64,000 bases of DNA from Tridacna crocea (lineage: Eukaryota > Mollusca > Bivalvia > Cardiida > Cardiidae): positions 9,242,245 through 9,306,244 of the forward strand of contig OX031066.1 of assembly GCA_943736015.1 (NCBI GenBank), read 5' to 3'. The translations under genes and the position numbers were made by a program. Positions 11,208-22,333 of the stretch are shown here, one piece after another. The notes beneath the pieces were generated by a model. It did not search any database. It was not told the DNA's origin and was given only the letters and a program-made list of their open reading frames with translations. How positions within the stretch are numbered: the stretch's first letter is position 1; each line of letters begins with the position of its first letter.

Positions 11208-12397
11208 ACAGGATTTCAAGAGAACAAACTCCTTGCCTAGACCTAGAAATAACTTTCATTCACCTACAAAAAACAAACCTGTATATATTTTAGTGGCTTC
11301 CAAGCCTTTCCCATTACTTTACCAAAAATTTACTCATAACTCTTAACATCAGACAGTTGATGGTTTTGCCTTAATGAAATAAGCTGAAATTTGTAAGAAG
11401 CAGATGAATACAGGGCTGAGAAAAGAAAGCATTATATCAGATTTTGTTTTGGTAAGTTAAAAATAACAGAAGAAAATTGATTTTCTAAATACTTGTGCAT
11501 TTCAAAATGCCCAACATATAGTCTATCATATTTCTTTTTATTAAATTGGATGATTAAGAATGGTTCGGTTAATAATGAAGGCATATTGGAGAAGCAATCA
11601 TTTGACTGGTAATTAGTTTGAGCCCAGCCCTGGTGCAGACAATCTTAGTGGTGTCTTCTTTCTTACCCTGGCCACTGCTGTTTCAAGATGACTCAACAAT
11701 GTAGGCCCATTTTTAAAGAATGCTTTGTCTGTGGGTAGATCTACAACAACAGCTTGCACACACACACAAAAAAAAAATTCATATTCTATTGTCGTTTGGT
11801 AAAGAGTTAAACAGGATTTCAAGAGAACAAACTCTTTGCCTTGACCTAGAAATAACTTTCATTCACCTACGAAAAACAAACCTGTATATACTTTAGTGGC
11901 TTCCAAGTCTTTCCCATTACTTTTCCATAAATTTACTCATAACTCTTAACATCAGACAGTTGATGGTTTTGCCTTAATGAAATAAGCTGAAATTTGCTAG
12001 AAGCAGATGAATACAGGGCTGAGAAAAGAAAGCATCATATCAGATTTTGTTTTGGTAAGTTAAAAATAACAGAAGAAAATTGATTTTCTAAATACTTGTA
12101 CATTTCAAAATGCCCAACATGTAGTCTACCATATTATTATTTTTTATATTAAACTGGATGATTAAGAATGGTTTAGTCAATGAAGGCATACAGTAGAAGC
12201 AATCATTTGATTGGTAATTAGTTTGAGCCCAGCCCTGGTGCAGACAATCTTAGTGCTGTCTTTTTTCTTACCATGGCCACTGCAGTTTCAAGATGATCCA
12301 ACAATGTAGGCCCATTTTTGGAGAATGCTATGTCTGTGGGTAGATCAACAACAGCTTGCACACACACACACACACACACACACACAAGAAAAAATCA
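11188..12397. repeat. Tandem duplication, two units of about 603 bp
   Basis: Unit 1 (11188-11790) and unit 2 (11791-12397) are nearly collinear. Both begin GTCGTTTGGTAAAGAGTTAA, the right end of a MITE, and both end in a CA run followed by CATATTCTAT. The second unit therefore carries an orphan MITE end. Divergence of a few per cent and a longer CA run in unit 2 show the duplication is not brand new. No gene lies in either unit. Confidence 0.85.
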
Positions 12398-12544
12398 TAT
12401 TCTATGCAAATTGTAATCTAGATGTATACTGTCAAAAGATCAGAGTGAATGCTGACAGATTTTGATCAGATTTAGATTTTATAGCAATGATTATTATGGC
12501 ACCTAGGTGCAATTCAGAACAGAACAAGTGGGGTTAAAGAAACC

Positions 12545-13130
12545 ACTTGAAATCCATTCGGTGTCAGGAGAAATCGGCCCCTGGAGAAATCGGCCCTTGG
12601 AGAAATCGGCCCCAAAACGCTTGGGGCCGATTTCTCCGGAGAAATCGGCCCCTGGGGACGATTTCTCTGGATAAATCGGCCCCAGTAGAAATTTTGGAGA
12701 AATCGTCCCCAATGCCAAATTTTATATATATAGATATTGCTTTTTCAGAAAATGTAATTTTTTTTTATGGCAATTTTCACAGTTTTTCACACTGATTATT
12801 TTCACACCTTAACACAGGCAGCCTACACCTGAAAGCTTGTTGAATGTTTGTGTTTGTTTGAAATTGATATTGAACGAATTATGAAATATAAATGCTCACG
12901 TATATAATGTGTATTTGTTATATCATTAAAACCTATTAATTTTTTTTTGCACCTTTCTCTCTCGATCTCTGTCCCTTTCTGCATGTTCGGCATAGGTAAT
13001 TGTTATCAATTTCATATTGTTGTTCTTCGTCGGATCAGATCTCACCATCTCTCTCTCTCTCTCTGTTAATGAATATTGTTCATGTTACAGAATGGTTTTT
13101 AGAACCATCAGATGTCTTTCTCCAACCTTT
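12545..13130. repeat. Left arm of a large inverted repeat flanking the 145-bp minisatellite
   Basis: This arm starts with GAGAAATCGGCCCC repeats that themselves fold (AAACGCTTGGGGCC centre). It passes through TTGCTTTTTCAGAAAATG and GGCAATTTTCACAG, and reaches a CT run and GGTTTTTAGAACCATCAG. All of these recur inverted at 15785-16266. The repeated GGAGAAATCGG blocks produce spurious reading frames on both strands. Confidence 0.8.
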
Positions 13131-13216
13131 TGACATTTACTCCTTTTCCCACTATGTTTTCAAAAGCCGTCTCCTACAGGTTTTTTAAAACTCAAGATTG
13201 TGTGGTAATGGGTTAA
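13130..13216. mobile_element. Partial TTAA MITE
   Basis: Only one end is present, from ACTCCTTTTCCCACTATG to GTGTGGTAATGGGTTAA. It lies directly at the inner edge of the left inverted-repeat arm. Confidence 0.55.
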
Positions 13217-13364
13217 GTTAATCGATCATTGGTTCGATCAATGAAGGAGTTCTCCAACGAGAGTATGAATCATTGTTACGCTGTATATAAAAGAGTGATA
13301 TGACTGATAATTAGGCCATTGCGAACTCTATTTTATTTCATCGAAAAAAAGGATGCGCTTTTAA

Positions 13365-13527
13365 AAAATCTGTAAGAGAGGGCTTTTAAAAACATAGTGG
13401 GAAAAGGAGTAAATGTCAGCACTTTTGCACTTTCTCCTTTTTCCCACACAAAAACAAAAACAAATTTTCCAGTTATATTTATAATTTGTTGTCTGCAAAT
13501 CCTTTGAATTTTGACTCGTCTAATTTT
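13365..13527. mobile_element. TTAA MITE, left part, split by the minisatellite element
   Basis: The hairpin region and GTCTGCAAATCCTTTGAATT are followed by CTCGTCTAATTTT. The expected terminal GTCGTTTGGTAAAGAGTTAA is absent here but appears, slightly mutated, at 15595-15614 on the far side of the inserted element. Confidence 0.75.
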
Positions 13528-15591
13528 TAGCTCACCTGAGCACGAAGTGCTCATGGTGAGCTATTGTGATCGTGCTGTGTCCGTCGTCCGTCGTCCGTCG
13601 TCCGTCGTGCGTCGTGCGGCGTGCGTCGTGCGTCGTCCGTCGTCAACTTTTTACCTTGTGTACGCTCTAGAGGCCACAGTTTTAGTCGGATACTCATGAA
13701 AGTTGGTCAGGATGTTTGTCTCGATGAAATCTCGGACGAGTTCGAAAATGGGTCATGTGGGGTCAAAAACTAGGTCACTAGGTCAAATCTTAGAAAAACC
13801 TTGTGTACGCTCTAGAGGCCACATTTTGAGTCGGATACTCATGAAAGTTGGTCAGGATGTTTGTCTCGATGATATCTCGGACGAGTTCGAAAATGGGTCA
13901 CGTGGGGTCAAAAACTAGGTCACCAGGTCAAATCTTAGAAAAACCTTGTGTACGCTCTAGAGGCCACATTTTGAGTCGGATACTCATGAAAGTTGGTCAG
14001 GATGTTTGTCTGGATGATATCTCGGACGAGTTCGAAAATGGGTCATGTGGGGTCAAAAACTAGGTCACCAGGTCAAATCTTAGAAAAACCTTTTGTACGC
14101 TCTAGAGGCCACATTTTCAGTCGGATACTCATGAAAGTTGGTCAGGATGTTTGTCTGGATGATATCTCGGACGAGTTCGAAAATGGGTCACGTGGGGTCA
14201 AAAACTAGGTCACCAGGTCAAATCTTAGAAAAACCTTTTGTACGCTCTAGAGGCCACATTTTCAGTCGGATACTCATGAAAGTTGGTCAGGATCTTTGTC
14301 TGGATGATATCTCGGACGAGTTTGAAAATGGGTCACGTGGGGTCAAAAACTAGGTCACCAGGTCAAATCTTAGAAAAACCTTTTGTACGCTCTAGAGGCC
14401 ACATTTTCAGTCGGATACTCATGAAAGTTGGTCAGGATGTTTGTCTGGATGATATCTCGGACGAGTTCGAAAATGGGTCACGTGGGGTCAAAAACTAGGT
14501 CACCAGGTCAAATCTTAGAAAAACCTTTTGTACGCTCTAGAGGCCACATTTTCAGTCGGATACTCATGAAAGTTGGTCAGGATGTTTGTCTGGATGATAT
14601 CTCGGACGAGTTTGAAAATGGGTCACGTGGGGTCAAAAACTAGGTCACTAGGTCAAATGTTAGAAAAACCTTTTGTACGCTCTAGAGGCCACATTTTCAG
14701 TTGGATACTCATGAAAGTTGGTCAGGATATTTGTCTGGATGATATCTCGGACAAGATCGAAAATGGGTCATGTGGGGTCAAAAACTAGGTCACTAGGTCA
14801 AATGTTAGAAAAACCTTTTGTAGGCTCTAAAGGCCACATTTTCAGTCCGAAACTCTTGTAAGTTGGTCAGAATGTTTGTCTTGATGATATCTCAGACAGG
14901 TTTGAAAATGGGTCATTGGGGGTTAAAAACTAGGTCACCAGGTCAAATCTTAGAAAAACCTTGTATATGCTCTGGATGCCACATTTTCAGTCCAACACTC
15001 TTGAAAATTAGTCAGAATGTTTGCCTTTATAATATCTTGGATGAGTTTGAAAATGGGTCATGTTGGGTCAAAAACTGGGTCAATAGGTCAAATGTTATAA
15101 ACACCTTTTGTATGCTCTGGAGGACACATTTTCAGTCTGATACTCCTAAAACTTGTTCATAATATTTGTCCTGGTGATACCTTGAATGAGATTGAAAATG
15201 GGTCATGTGGAGTCAAAAACTAGGTCAATGGGTCAAATATTAGAAAAACCTTGTGTACACTCTAGAGGCTACATTTTCTGCCTGATATTCTTCAGACTTG
15301 GTCAGAATGTTTGTTTTGGTGATGTCTCAAAAGAGTTTGATAATGGGAAATTGTCGGGTCCAAAACTAGGTCACTTGATGAAATCTTAGAAAAACCTTTT
15401 GTACACTGTAGAGGCCACATTTTCAGTCCAATACTCATGAAACTTGGCCAGAATGTTTGTCTTATTGATATCTCAAAAGTGTTTGATGATGGGTAATGTC
15501 TGATAAAAAACTAGGTCACTGGGAAACTAGATGGTGCATGTTTGGTCAATAAACTCAGGTGAGCGATTTCAGGGCCATCATGGCCCTCTTG
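13528..15591 (+). mobile_element. HINE-like element H1 with 145-bp minisatellite
   Basis: The 5' end is the palindrome TAGCTCACCTGAGCACGAAG with its complement, followed by a run of CGTCCGT and CGTGCGT units. The interior is a tandem array. The 3' end has CTCAGGTGAGC, complementary to the 5' end, then the hairpin AGGGCCATCATGGCCCT and CTTG. These parts match the published description of Helentron-associated elements: subterminal inverted repeats, internal minisatellite, terminal hairpin, T-T insertion. Insertion inside a MITE gives the boundaries directly. No protein is encoded; the helicase would have to be supplied elsewhere. Confidence 0.78.
13655..15530 (+). repeat. 145-bp tandem array, about 13 units
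   Basis: Units repeat every 145 bases and are marked by CTCTAGAGGCCACATTTT and GGATACTCATGAAAGTTGG. The first eight or so are almost identical; those from about 14,815 onward diverge strongly and lose CpG-containing positions. Since 145 is not a multiple of 3, each unit opens a frame of about 71 codons that shifts in the next unit; these frames are artefacts. Each good unit carries four PuGGTCA half-sites. Confidence 0.92.
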
Positions 15592-15784
15592 TTTGCCGTT
15601 TGGTAAAGAATTAATTACACAAAATAACTGGGTCACTAGTAGTACAATGAAACATGATAGAGAGTCAGAAAATGCAGCGGAAGTATACAGTGTGAGAGAG
15701 CGAGTATAATACCTGATCTAGATAGAGAGAGACAGAGACAGAGAGAGGAGACAGACATAGAAAGACACAAAAGGCTGGAGAAAG

Positions 15785-15831
15785 ACATCTGATGGTTCTA
15801 AAAACCATTATGTGACATGAACAATATTCAT

Positions 15832-15876
<45 letters not shown>

Positions 15877-16266
15877 ATCCGACTAAGAACAATAATATGA
15901 AATGTTACAGGTGTAGGCTACCTGTGTGAAGGTGAGAACAGAGAACTATCAGTGTGAAAAACTGTGAAAATTGCCATAAAAACAACAAAGAAGGTGTAAT
16001 CAAATACAACTTGAAACAAGACATGTCTTACACAGTGTATGTGTTAAATAAAACCTAAATGAAAATTACATTTTCTGAAAAAGCAACATCTATATATAAA
16101 AAAATTTGACATTGGGGACGATTTCTCCAAAATTTCTATTGGGGCCGATTTCTCTGGAGAAATCGTCCCCAGGGGCCGATTTCTCCGGAGAAATCGGCCC
16201 CAAGCGTCTTGGGGCCGATTTCTCCAAGGGCCGATTTCTCCAGGGGCCGATTTCTCCAGCATTCAT
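15785..16266. repeat. Right arm of the large inverted repeat
   Basis: This is the reverse complement of the arm at 12545-13130, including the GA run at 15838-15871 and the GGGGCCGATTTCTCC blocks. It has an extra stretch around 15,985-16,065 absent from the left arm. A 7-base direct repeat CCATTCG is found just outside both arms (12554-12560 and 16267-16273). Confidence 0.8.
15838..15871. repeat. GA dinucleotide microsatellite
   Basis: This is a pure GA run of about 17 units inside the right inverted-repeat arm. The left arm has the shorter CT counterpart near 13050-13069. Confidence 0.9.
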
Positions 16267-17033
16267 CCATTCGTTAAAAGAAAATGAAGAAAATTTACTG
16301 CTGCGAGTAGATCTAGACCGTTTTTTTCTGTTTTTTTTTTTATTCAAAACTGAAAAAAAGATAACCTTTATAAGCAGCTGTAATTTAGATCCCGATGAGA
16401 AAAGTTTTTTGTTACATCTACATTATGTTCAGAATGAAAGACAGGCTCGTAAATCCGCCTATGTAGCCTTCCTATAAATAGATTAACACACTTTGCTGGG
16501 GCAGTGTTGACTTGAGGACGAGTAAGTACTGGACGATTTGTTTCGCCCCCTTTGCCGTAAAAGACTTTAAAAGTTAGGGAGAACTTCCGAATCAAACATG
16601 AACAACGTTTTCAAAAGCAAGAGCGCGAAAAAACTTTAAAGCACAGACTTATTAACTCAATCGAAATGGTTCAGCTGTTTTATTAATCCCGTAATGTTTA
16701 TTTCTGTATTAGGAAATTCCGTAACTCAGCCAGATAACGGAAAAGACCGAGTTCCATCGTATTTGACCAGATCTCCCGAGGATCTCGTTTGTAGACTGGG
16801 ACACTGTTTCAAATCACGTGACTGTTAAGGGTATAGGGAATTACGGGTTAGAAACGCTCTTAGTGGCAGTCTTTTTACATCACTTCCGTCCGCCATATTT
16901 AAATTTGTGTACTTCCGGTCCACCACTCTGTCGAAGGCATAAGGTATGTACAAATTTGACACCATTTGTACCAATGAGCTCTCGCTTCGCGAGGCGTCGC
17001 TTCGCGACGCCTCTCGTGCGCTGCTCGCTATAA

Positions 17034-17753
17034 TATAAACACAAGGAATGCAACATCTTGATTGCTGGCGCTAGCACCCGACAGCCTTTCCCAACCAAAA
17101 TCACCCACCCAACAAACATTGATCATAATATCCTTTAGCCTAGTGATAGACAACACAATAATGTACCTAAGACATCTTGCGATACCTCAGTAGACACCTT
17201 TCAACCGCCGATATCCGTCATGTTTTACAACTTTATCAGAAAATTTTGATTTATCTGAGACACCATTCGCTCACAAGAAGAGCCAGGAAGCTTATTTTCG
17301 TATTACTTATTACTATTATTTTTTTTTCGTTTAAAAGGTACTTATGGACATCACATGATACTAAGGATTTTTCTAGAAGTAACTAACAAAAGTATTTGAG
17401 CGCATTCCTTTTTAAAGAAAGGATATTTGACTTTTGTGAATAGGGAAATCCCCCATCGAGCGAGGAAACTCTATAAACTTAGGCCGTATTGGACTGTTCA
17501 TGGGAACCACGTGATGTCAGGGAATGGTGTCCCAGACAAATTAAAATTTTCTGATAAAGTTGTAAAACATGACGGATATCTCCGGTTGAAAGGTGTACTT
17601 GGGTATCGCCGGATGTCGTAGGTACATTATTTTGTTTTCTATCTAGGCTAAAGGAGATTATTATCAATGTGTGTTTCGTGGATGATTTTGGTTGGGAAAG
17701 GCTGTCGGATGCTAGCGCCAGCAATCGAGACGTTGCATTCCTTGTGTTTATAG
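17034..17753. mobile_element. Inverted-repeat element with 230-240 bp arms
   Basis: The left arm (17034-17275) starts TATAAACACAAGGAATGCAA and the right arm (17520-17753) ends with its complement, TTGCATTCCTTGTGTTTATA. Matching internal blocks include GCTAGCGCCAGCAATCGAGA and GTTTTACAACTTTATCAG in inverted form. The spacer is about 245 bases and AT-rich. It resembles a foldback element or a MITE with long terminal repeats. No coding capacity is visible. Confidence 0.75.
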
Positions 17754-18409
17754 CATATATAGGGGAGATTTTTTTTCATATGTTATCATTTATTTTGGTT
17801 ACTGAATGTCAAATTCCTGTGATGTAACAATGGTGCTCCACTGTTGATCAACAGACTCAATTTGAGACTGGTACATTTTGTAAACAAATTAGATATAGAT
17901 GAAATGGTGGTATTTTCTTTTGAAAGTCCAGAAAAGGGATATGGGTTGCTACCAGCTTTGTATTCTTTTCTCATTATGTGTTCAAAAACCTCTACCTCAC
18001 ATTCACTAACATTCAGATTGTATGATAATTCATTTAATGGTCAAATTCCATCTAAACTAAACTTTCATATTTGCATCTTCGGGGATTTTCTTCCTTTCCT
18101 GCGGAATTCTGGGCCTATTCTCAATCCCATGAAATCAAATTCCCAATTAAATGCTAGAAAAGAAAATAGTCAGGTGTATCAGTCAGGGTTCTACCTAATA
18201 CACAAGTTTGTGAGCATTGACCACAGTTCAAGCAGGAAATCGACAGATGTTGTGTTGTAGGTATGAAATGTTTTAGGGGCGAATAAACTGTAGACTGCGT
18301 CTGTTTTCAGTTGATTCATGCTTTGACTCGATTATCTGGCTGTAAACTGTTCTTGGTTTACACATACAAAATACAGATGACTGTTAACTTATCTGCAACT
18401 TTCACGCAT

Positions 18410-18678
18410 ATATGGAGTGCAACACGCGAAAAGGTGCATTCGGACATTTGCGTAAAGTGTCGTCTCGGATTAGCCTGCGCAATCCGCGCAGGCTAATCCG
18501 AGACGGCACTTTACGACTACATTAGATTTTGTGCTACAGTAGACTTGCGTAAAACAGAAAATCACATAAAATCGGACAGTGTCGTTTCGGATTAGCCTGT
18601 GCGGACTGCACACGCTGATCTGTGACGACACTTTACGCAAATGTCCGAATGACCCTTTTCGCGTGTTGCACTCCATAT
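18410..18678. mobile_element. Palindromic MITE, family P2
   Basis: The outer arms are TATGGAGTGCAACACGCGAA at the left and the complement at the right, followed inward by GACATTTGCGTAAAGTGTCG. Each half contains its own hairpin: GGATTAGCCTGCGC with GCGCAGGCTAATCC at the left, and a decayed version at the right. I associate this motif with bivalve genomes from memory. A fragment, TGCAACACGCGAAAAGG, lies at 62355. Related GCC-GCGCAG hairpins are at 1905 and 3158-3206. Confidence 0.8.
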
Positions 18679-19212
18679 TGCATCGAAGTGGAGTTTTGTC
18701 TAGCCAAAATAAAGAACCCTGCACCTAAATTGACAGTCTTGAATCAGGAAAACAAGTTAATACCTAGCCAAACCTAAACCACAAGTTTTTTTTCCCCTTT
18801 CAAATTTCTATAGGTTGTCTCGAGCGGTTTGTCTGTATAATTTGTGAGCAGAGCTTGTCGTTGGTCGAAATGGATACACTCTATCTAAAACAAGTTTTTT
18901 CATTCTCGGATGTATACAGTCATCAGTTATGGGTCATAAATTCAAGGTGAGAAATCAAGCGCCAGAGTTAGTATGGCAGTGGGACTATCAACACACCAAA
19001 AGTCATATAAAGCAAAATCCAAGCGTGAAGTTTCATCTCTCCAGTTAATTTTTGACAGTTTCTTTTCAATACTGTACTAGGTCTACTACAGAATATGATG
19101 ATTTTTCAACCTTTCTATATATGTCAAAGCTCACAAAAATCATTTTCAAAGTTTAATTGTCATGGGAAAAATCCCATGAAAACCCATGACAAAACAGTTG
19201 TCAAAAAAAAAA

Positions 19213-19660
19213 AAACTCAACCAATCAGAGGCTCTTCAGTCTGTCTTATCAAGCCTTGATAATGACCTCTATCAGCTGACTAGCATACACATACCGGTAA
19301 TATAGAAAACAAAACAAGCAATAATTCCTCAATTCATTCACCAGAAAACAAATATCTTTATCTAAATATCCTACCTGACGGGGTATCTAGAGCTAGTATG
19401 AAAGACAATAGAGAGCACATCCATCTAAAAAGAAAGAAATTCGGAAAAAAGAGGTATTATTGATTCAGTAGTACATTAAATGCCTTCATAAGTTTATTTT
19501 AAGGTTAAATGTGTCCCAAACTTTATGAGTTTTGTCAATATTACCGGTATTTTCCCAATTTTGACATTTTGTCAATTTTTTTTCCCAGTTTGGCCAGGGG
19601 CCTTTTCCCAAAGTGCCTGGATAAAGCCCTGATCTTTTTTCCCTCGCTGAATGCTGTCTA
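19213..19660. repeat. Arm A of an internal inverted repeat (uninterrupted)
   Basis: This arm contains CAGAGGCTCTTCAGTCTG, CAGCTGACTAGCATACACA, GATTCAGTAGTACATTAA and GGGGCCTTTTCCCAAA. All recur inverted, in reverse order, between 22340 and 24260. Arm A lacks the MITE and the HINE-like element present in arm B, so it records the empty sites. Confidence 0.8.
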
Positions 19661-19667
19661 CTTTTGT

Positions 19668-19897
19668 TTAATTCTATACCAAACAACAAAATGGACTGTT
19701 CAAAATTGAAAGCATTTGCAGATGACAAAATATATGTGACTAAAATACTGAAATTTGTTTTTGGAAGCATAGAAAACATGGTGGGTAATGGAGAAGAAAA
19801 TGCTTGTTTCCAGTATTTTCTCCTTTTCCCATAATGTTTCCAAAAGGCTTCTTTCTCCAGACTCGTTAAGAGTTGGAATTGTGTGGCAAAGAGTTAA
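19668..19897. mobile_element. TTAA-flanked MITE, minus orientation, shares a TTAA with its neighbour
   Basis: It starts TTAATTCTATACCAAACAAC and ends GTGTGGCAAAGAGTTAA. The hairpin centre is AAATGCTTGTTTCCAGTATT. The terminal TTAA at 19894-19897 also starts the next copy. Confidence 0.8.
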
Positions 19898-20121
19898 CTT
19901 TTTATTGAACCAAAAACTTTTAGATTTGTCAAAATTAACAGTATTTGCAGGAGACAAAACAAGCATGACTCACAAGTCAAAATTTGTATTGGGAAGGGTA
20001 GAAAGCATTATCCGAAATGAAGAAAATGTGGGCTTATGGTATTTATGCCATTTCCCACAATATTTTCAAAAGTTTTTTTGAAGGATTGTTAAAACTGTGG
20101 ATTGTGTGGTAAAGAGCTAAA
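19894..20121. mobile_element. TTAA-flanked MITE adjoining the preceding copy
   Basis: It starts TTAACTTTTTATTGAACC and ends GTGTGGTAAAGAGCTAA, with one TTAA mutated to CTAA. The hairpin is eroded. Confidence 0.7.
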
Positions 20122-20198
20122 ACGGCTGAAAATAGAAAATTAGTTATGTGCAGCTTTCTACGTAAACTGAATAAATACTAAAATTTTTTGTTTGTTTT

Positions 20199-22333
20199 TA
20201 GCTCACCTTAGCACAAAGTGCTAAAGGTGAGCTATTGTGATTGCCCTATGTCTGTCATCTGTCGTCCATCAACAATTTCTTTAAACATCTTCTTGTCCTA
20301 AATCACTGGGCCAATCTTCATGAAACTTGGCAGGAATGTTCCTTGGGTGAAGCTCTACCAAAATGTTCAAAGAATTGAATTTCACCCATAACTCTGGTTA
20401 CCATGGCAACAAAAAGAAAAAACAAACAAAATCTTTGAAAATCATCTTCTCTGAAACTAGAAGGCGTAGAGCTTTGATATTTGATATGTGGCATCTCCTA
20501 ATGGACCTCTACCAAGTGTGTTCAAATTATGCCCTAAGGGTCAAAACTGGCCCCACCCCTGTGGAGAATTTGTTTGAGTATAGGAACAAAGAACGAAAAC
20601 TTTGAAAATCTTCTCCTCTGAAACTTGAAGGCATAGAGCTTTGATGTTTGGTATATAGTATCTCCTAGTGGACTCCTACCAAGTTTGTTCAAATTATGCC
20701 CCTGGGGTCAAAACTGGCCCCATCCCGGGGGTCACAAGTTTGAGCGTAGGAACAAAGAAAGAAAACTTTAAAAATCTTCTCCTCTGAAACTTGTAGGCGT
20801 AGACCTTTAATATTTAGTATGTGGCATCTCCTAGTGGACCTCTACCTAGTTTGTTCAAATTATGCCCCTGGGGTCAAGACTGGTCCCGCGCCCAGGGGTC
20901 ACAAATTTGAGCATAGGAACAAAGAATGAAAACTTTAAAAATCTTCTCCTTTGAAACTTGAAGGGGTAGAGCTTTGAAATTTAGTATGTGGCATCTCCTA
21001 GTGAACCTCTACCAAGTTTGTTCAAATTATGCCCCTGGGGTTAAAACTAGCCCAACCCTGGGGGTCACAAGTTCGAGCATAGGAACATCAAAAGAAAACT
21101 TTTAAAATCTTCTCCTCTGAAATTCGAAGGCATAGTAGAGCTTTGATATTTAGTATGTGACATCTTCTAGTGAACTTCTACCAAGTTTCTTCAAATTATA
21201 CCCCTGGGGTCAAAACTGGCCTCATCCTGGTGGTCACCAGTTCAAACATAGGAACAAAGAAAGAAAACTTTAAAATTCTTTTCCTCAGAAACTGGAAAGC
21301 GTAGAGCTTTTATATTTTGTCTGTTGCACCTCCTAGTGGACCTTTACCTAGTTTGTACAAATGATGTCCCTGGGGTAAAAACTGGCCCCACCCCGGGAGT
21401 CACTAGTTTGAGCAGTTAGGAACAAAGTAGGAAAACTTTAAATTCTTCTCCTCTGAAACTAGATGTCGTAGAGCTTTGACATTTGGTATGTGGCATCTCG
21501 TAATGGACCTGTACCTAGTTTGTTTAAATCATGCCTGTGGGGTCAAAACTGGCCCCACCCTGGGGGTAACAAGTTTGAGCATCTAGGAACAAAGAAAGAA
21601 AATTTTAAAATTCTTCATCTCTAAAACTAGAATGCATAGAGCTATGATATTTGGCATGTAGCAATTCCTAGTGGCCCGCTAACAAATTGGTTCATAACTG
21701 GCCCTACTCTGTGGGGTCACAGGTTTGAACATAACAACAAAGAAGGAAAACTTTAAAAATCTTCTTATCTGAAACTTGAAGGTGCAGAGCTTTGATATTT
21801 GGTATGCCGAATCTTCTAGCGGACCTCTACCAAGTTTGGTCATATGACGTCCTTGGCGTCAAAACTGGCCATGCCCCGGAAGTCACAGGTTGGAAAACAG
21901 GAACAAAGAAGGAAATTTTAAATTTCTTTTTCTATTAAACGGGAAGGTGTAGAGCTTTGATATTTGGTATGTAGCATCTTTGAGTAGACCTCTGCCAAGT
22001 TTGTTCCAAGGATGCTGCTTTGGTTAAAACTGACCCAGCCCCGCGTACCACAGGTTTGAACATCGGACTAAGAAGGAAAATTAAAAATTCTTCTTTGAAA
22101 CTGGAAGGTTTAGAGCTTTGATATTTGATTGCCCTATGTCTGGTGTCTGTCGCCTGTCGTTCATCAACAGTTTCTTTAAACATCTTCCTCTCCTAACCAA
22201 CTGGGCCAATCTTGATGAAATTTGGCAGTGATGTTCCTTGGGTGAAGCTATACCAAAGATGTTCAAAGAATTGAATTTCACGTATAATGAGCTATAGTCT
22301 AAGGTGAGCATTCCAGGGCCAATGGCCCTTTTG
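20199..22333 (+). mobile_element. HINE-like element H2 with about 170-bp repeats
   Basis: The 5' end is TAGCTCACCTTAGCACAAAG and the 3' end is GGTGAGCATTCCAGGGCCAA, the hairpin GGGCCAATGGCCC, then TTTTG. Internal units of about 170 bases carry GAGCTTTGATATTTGG, CTCTACCAAGTTTGTTC and CTGGGGTCAAAACTGGCCCC. Near the 3' end (22,120-22,270) the 5' head sequence is repeated in direct orientation. The copy at 44,480-46,615 shares this feature, defining a subfamily. Confidence 0.8.

Noticed and set aside
13703-14788. A ladder of about seven 71-codon frames with nearly identical protein sequence
   Set aside because: Starts are spaced exactly 145 bases, equal to the satellite period, and each frame shifts between units. 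They are products of the tandem repeat, not a gene family.
13655-15530. Regular repeats that could suggest a CRISPR array
   Set aside because: The units are contiguous 145-bp monomers with no unique spacers, in an animal genome.
16106-16477. 123-codon open frame beginning in the GGCCGATTTCTCC blocks
   Set aside because: Its start is the structured inverted-repeat arm, which gives open frames on both strands at both arms.
16960-17036. CG-rich hairpins (CTTCGCGAGGCG) near 17,000 as a promoter island
   Set aside because: They are short palindromes beside a foldback element, with no associated exon.
17844-18260. 138-codon open frame
   Set aside because: It starts without an ATG, has no recognisable domain and no convincing splice context, and the region is AT-rich intron. 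Chance is likely.
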